The translations under genes and the position numbers were made by a program. The notes beneath the pieces were generated by a model. That model saw only the letters and a program-made list of their open reading frames with translations, was not told the DNA's origin and ran no database searches. Positions 5,740 to 6,788 of a stretch of 6,788 nucleotides of DNA are shown here, in pieces (within the stretch, counting starts at the first letter, position 1; every line of letters starts with the position of its first letter). Source of the DNA: Oleispira sp964022115 (GTDB lineage: Bacteria > Pseudomonadota > Gammaproteobacteria > Pseudomonadales > Oceanobacteraceae); contig CAXIBC010000130.1 in assembly GCA_964022115.1 (NCBI GenBank), positions 1 through 6,788 on the forward strand, in the 5' to 3' direction.

Positions 5740-6766
5740 TGCGTACCTGGTCACCGACATTAAGTGCTTGCGTCGCTTTTACCACTAGCGCATAAGATAA
5801 TTTTTCATACGCGCGGAAAACCATCAGCTGACCCGCTTTCTCAGACGGCAAGCGTACTTGTTCTTCACGAGTACGATCACGAACGACTTCGCCTCGCTTC
5901 ATAATATCTAAAACCGAGCCTGCACTTAGACCATCACGAGTCCCCTTATTGATCACTATCATGCTGTATTGACCAATCTGAGTGACGCCACCTGGAACAG
6001 AAATAATAAATCCATCCACGTATTCATCCGGTGCTTTAGGTTGGAAGCGAGCGATAATTTTGCGATTTTCAGTGGTTAATAGGCGATCGCCTTCTTTTAC
6101 CTGCTGACTGGTTTTCACTAAGTTCAATTTAACCACGTCTTTTTCGTGGCTCATAACGTTGCCTAGGCCAATATCCATCGCTTCTAAGCCGAGAACTTCC
6201 TCTGTCTCAGGATCACGATAAACCTTGCTCGCACGGAAAATGCCATACGCATTAGCAACCCCTTCGCTAAAGTCGCCACGGCCATAAACGACGCCACCAG
6301 CACCGTTCATGATACGACCACCTCCGGCAGAAAGTATATACGGAGCCGCTTCAAGCTCACCAGGTTCGACAATACGGTTATTAACAATGAACGGCATCAT
6401 AGCGTCCATGGGAATAGTCGGGATAGCAGATTCAATGGGTTCAATACGAGCGGTCGGAGTCATCTTCACCGTCCGACTTTCAAGGCCACGTTCAACAATA
6501 GCGACTTTCATTTCACCGCCAATGGCCATTAAACCAATGATATCCCCAGGATAAATCAGATGCGGGTCAGCAATCTGTGGGTTTTGATACCAGATATTAG
6601 GCCATTGCCAAGCATCATCGGTATAACGTTCAGAGATATCCCATAAGGTATCGCCTTTTTTCACCGTATAACGCTCTGGTGCACCTTCTTTTAACGCTAA
6701 TCCATGACTAATAGTACTCAGTACTAGAAAAAACGCAGTAATTAGGTAACGAACTGTTTTGCTCAT
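5729..6766 (-). CDS. tsaP: LysM-domain secreted protein, probable type IV pilus secretin-associated TsaP
   Basis: A 345-residue exported protein. A signal peptide is clear: basic start MSKTVR, hydrophobic 8-19, likely cleavage near GLA-LKEG at about 24. A single LysM peptidoglycan-binding domain follows at about 33-79 (YTVKKGDTLWDIS ... YPGDII). The rest (80-345) is a soluble beta-rich region. Its last part, from about 250, holds the GTRDGLSAGSVLDI motif seen in the FlgT C-terminal-like domain. LysM plus FlgT_C-like is the known layout of TsaP, which binds the cell wall and the secretin PilQ and helps anchor the type IV pilus pore. The position next to dprA matches the Pseudomonas gene PA0020, as I recall it. 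The ATG at 6766 is preceded by AAGGGA about 8 bases upstream. The promoter is outside the window. The domain reading is firm; the TsaP name rests on architecture and context, and a generic LysM envelope protein is the alternative. Confidence 0.85.
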   Translation of the reverse strand: MSKTVRYLITAFFLVLSTISHGLALKEGAPERYTVKKGDTLWDISERYTDDAWQWPNIWYQNPQIADPHLIYPGDIIGLMAIGGEMKVAIVERGLESRTVKMTPTARIEPIESAIPTIPMDAMMPFIVNNRIVEPGELEAAPYILSAGGGRIMNGAGGVVYGRGDFSEGVANAYGIFRASKVYRDPETEEVLGLEAMDIGLGNVMSHEKDVVKLNLVKTSQQVKEGDRLLTTENRKIIARFQPKAPDEYVDGFIISVPGGVTQIGQYSMIVINKGTRDGLSAGSVLDIMKRGEVVRDRTREEQVRLPSEKAGQLMVFRAYEKLSYALVVKATQALNVGDQVRSPF

Positions 6767-6788
6767 CCTATAATCCCTTTATCATTGG

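Noticed and set aside
5509..5760. 83-residue minus-strand frame across the tsaP end and dprA start
   Set aside because: It overlaps two well-supported genes in another frame and its composition shows no known motif; it is a shadow reading.
6769..6774. Perfect TATAAT on the plus strand at the right edge, possible promoter of a divergent def gene
   Set aside because: No acceptable -35 hexamer is found at 16-18 bases, and the downstream gene is outside the window.

Overview
The window looks like an ordinary chromosomal stretch from an aerobic, moderately AT-rich gammaproteobacterium. The gene order and protein sequences resemble Pseudomonadales/Oceanospirillales-type marine bacteria; this placement is an inference from recalled gene order and protein similarity, with no search behind it. 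Six of the seven genes lie on the minus strand, and all seven appear intact.

Layout, left to right: (1) 1-116, a leader with an 11-bp tandem repeat at the window edge. (2) 117-839 (+), a membrane-anchored SGNH/GDSL-type hydrolase with an unusual GES in place of GDS at the nucleophile. (3) 840-939, a convergent gap with a bidirectional terminator hairpin and a second inverted repeat. (4) 940-1821 (-), htpX, a membrane zinc protease. (5) 1822-2015, a non-coding gap that probably carries the htpX promoter(s). (6) 2016-6766 (-), a tight five-gene block transcribed in the order tsaP, dprA, tsaC, hemF, aroE.

The five-gene block matches, as I recall it, the conserved Pseudomonas cluster next to def-fmt-rsmB-trkA, where a qor gene usually lies between tsaC and hemF; here that gap is only 37 bp. 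The products work in different processes. TsaP anchors the type IV pilus secretin to the cell wall, and DprA handles incoming single-stranded DNA in transformation. TsaC starts t6A tRNA modification, HemF is the oxygen-dependent heme biosynthesis step, and AroE makes shikimate. The tsaP-dprA pair puts a pilus factor beside a DNA-uptake factor. A perfect -10 box between dprA and tsaC suggests that tsaC-hemF-aroE can also be transcribed separately. hemF and aroE are 2 bp apart and probably translationally coupled.

I found no mobile element, CRISPR array, tRNA/rRNA gene or clear novel system. The items most worth a second look are the GES hydrolase, the long htpX leader with a heat-shock-like promoter overlapping the aroE stop, the tsaP-dprA gap with spaced direct repeats, and the TTG start of tsaC.
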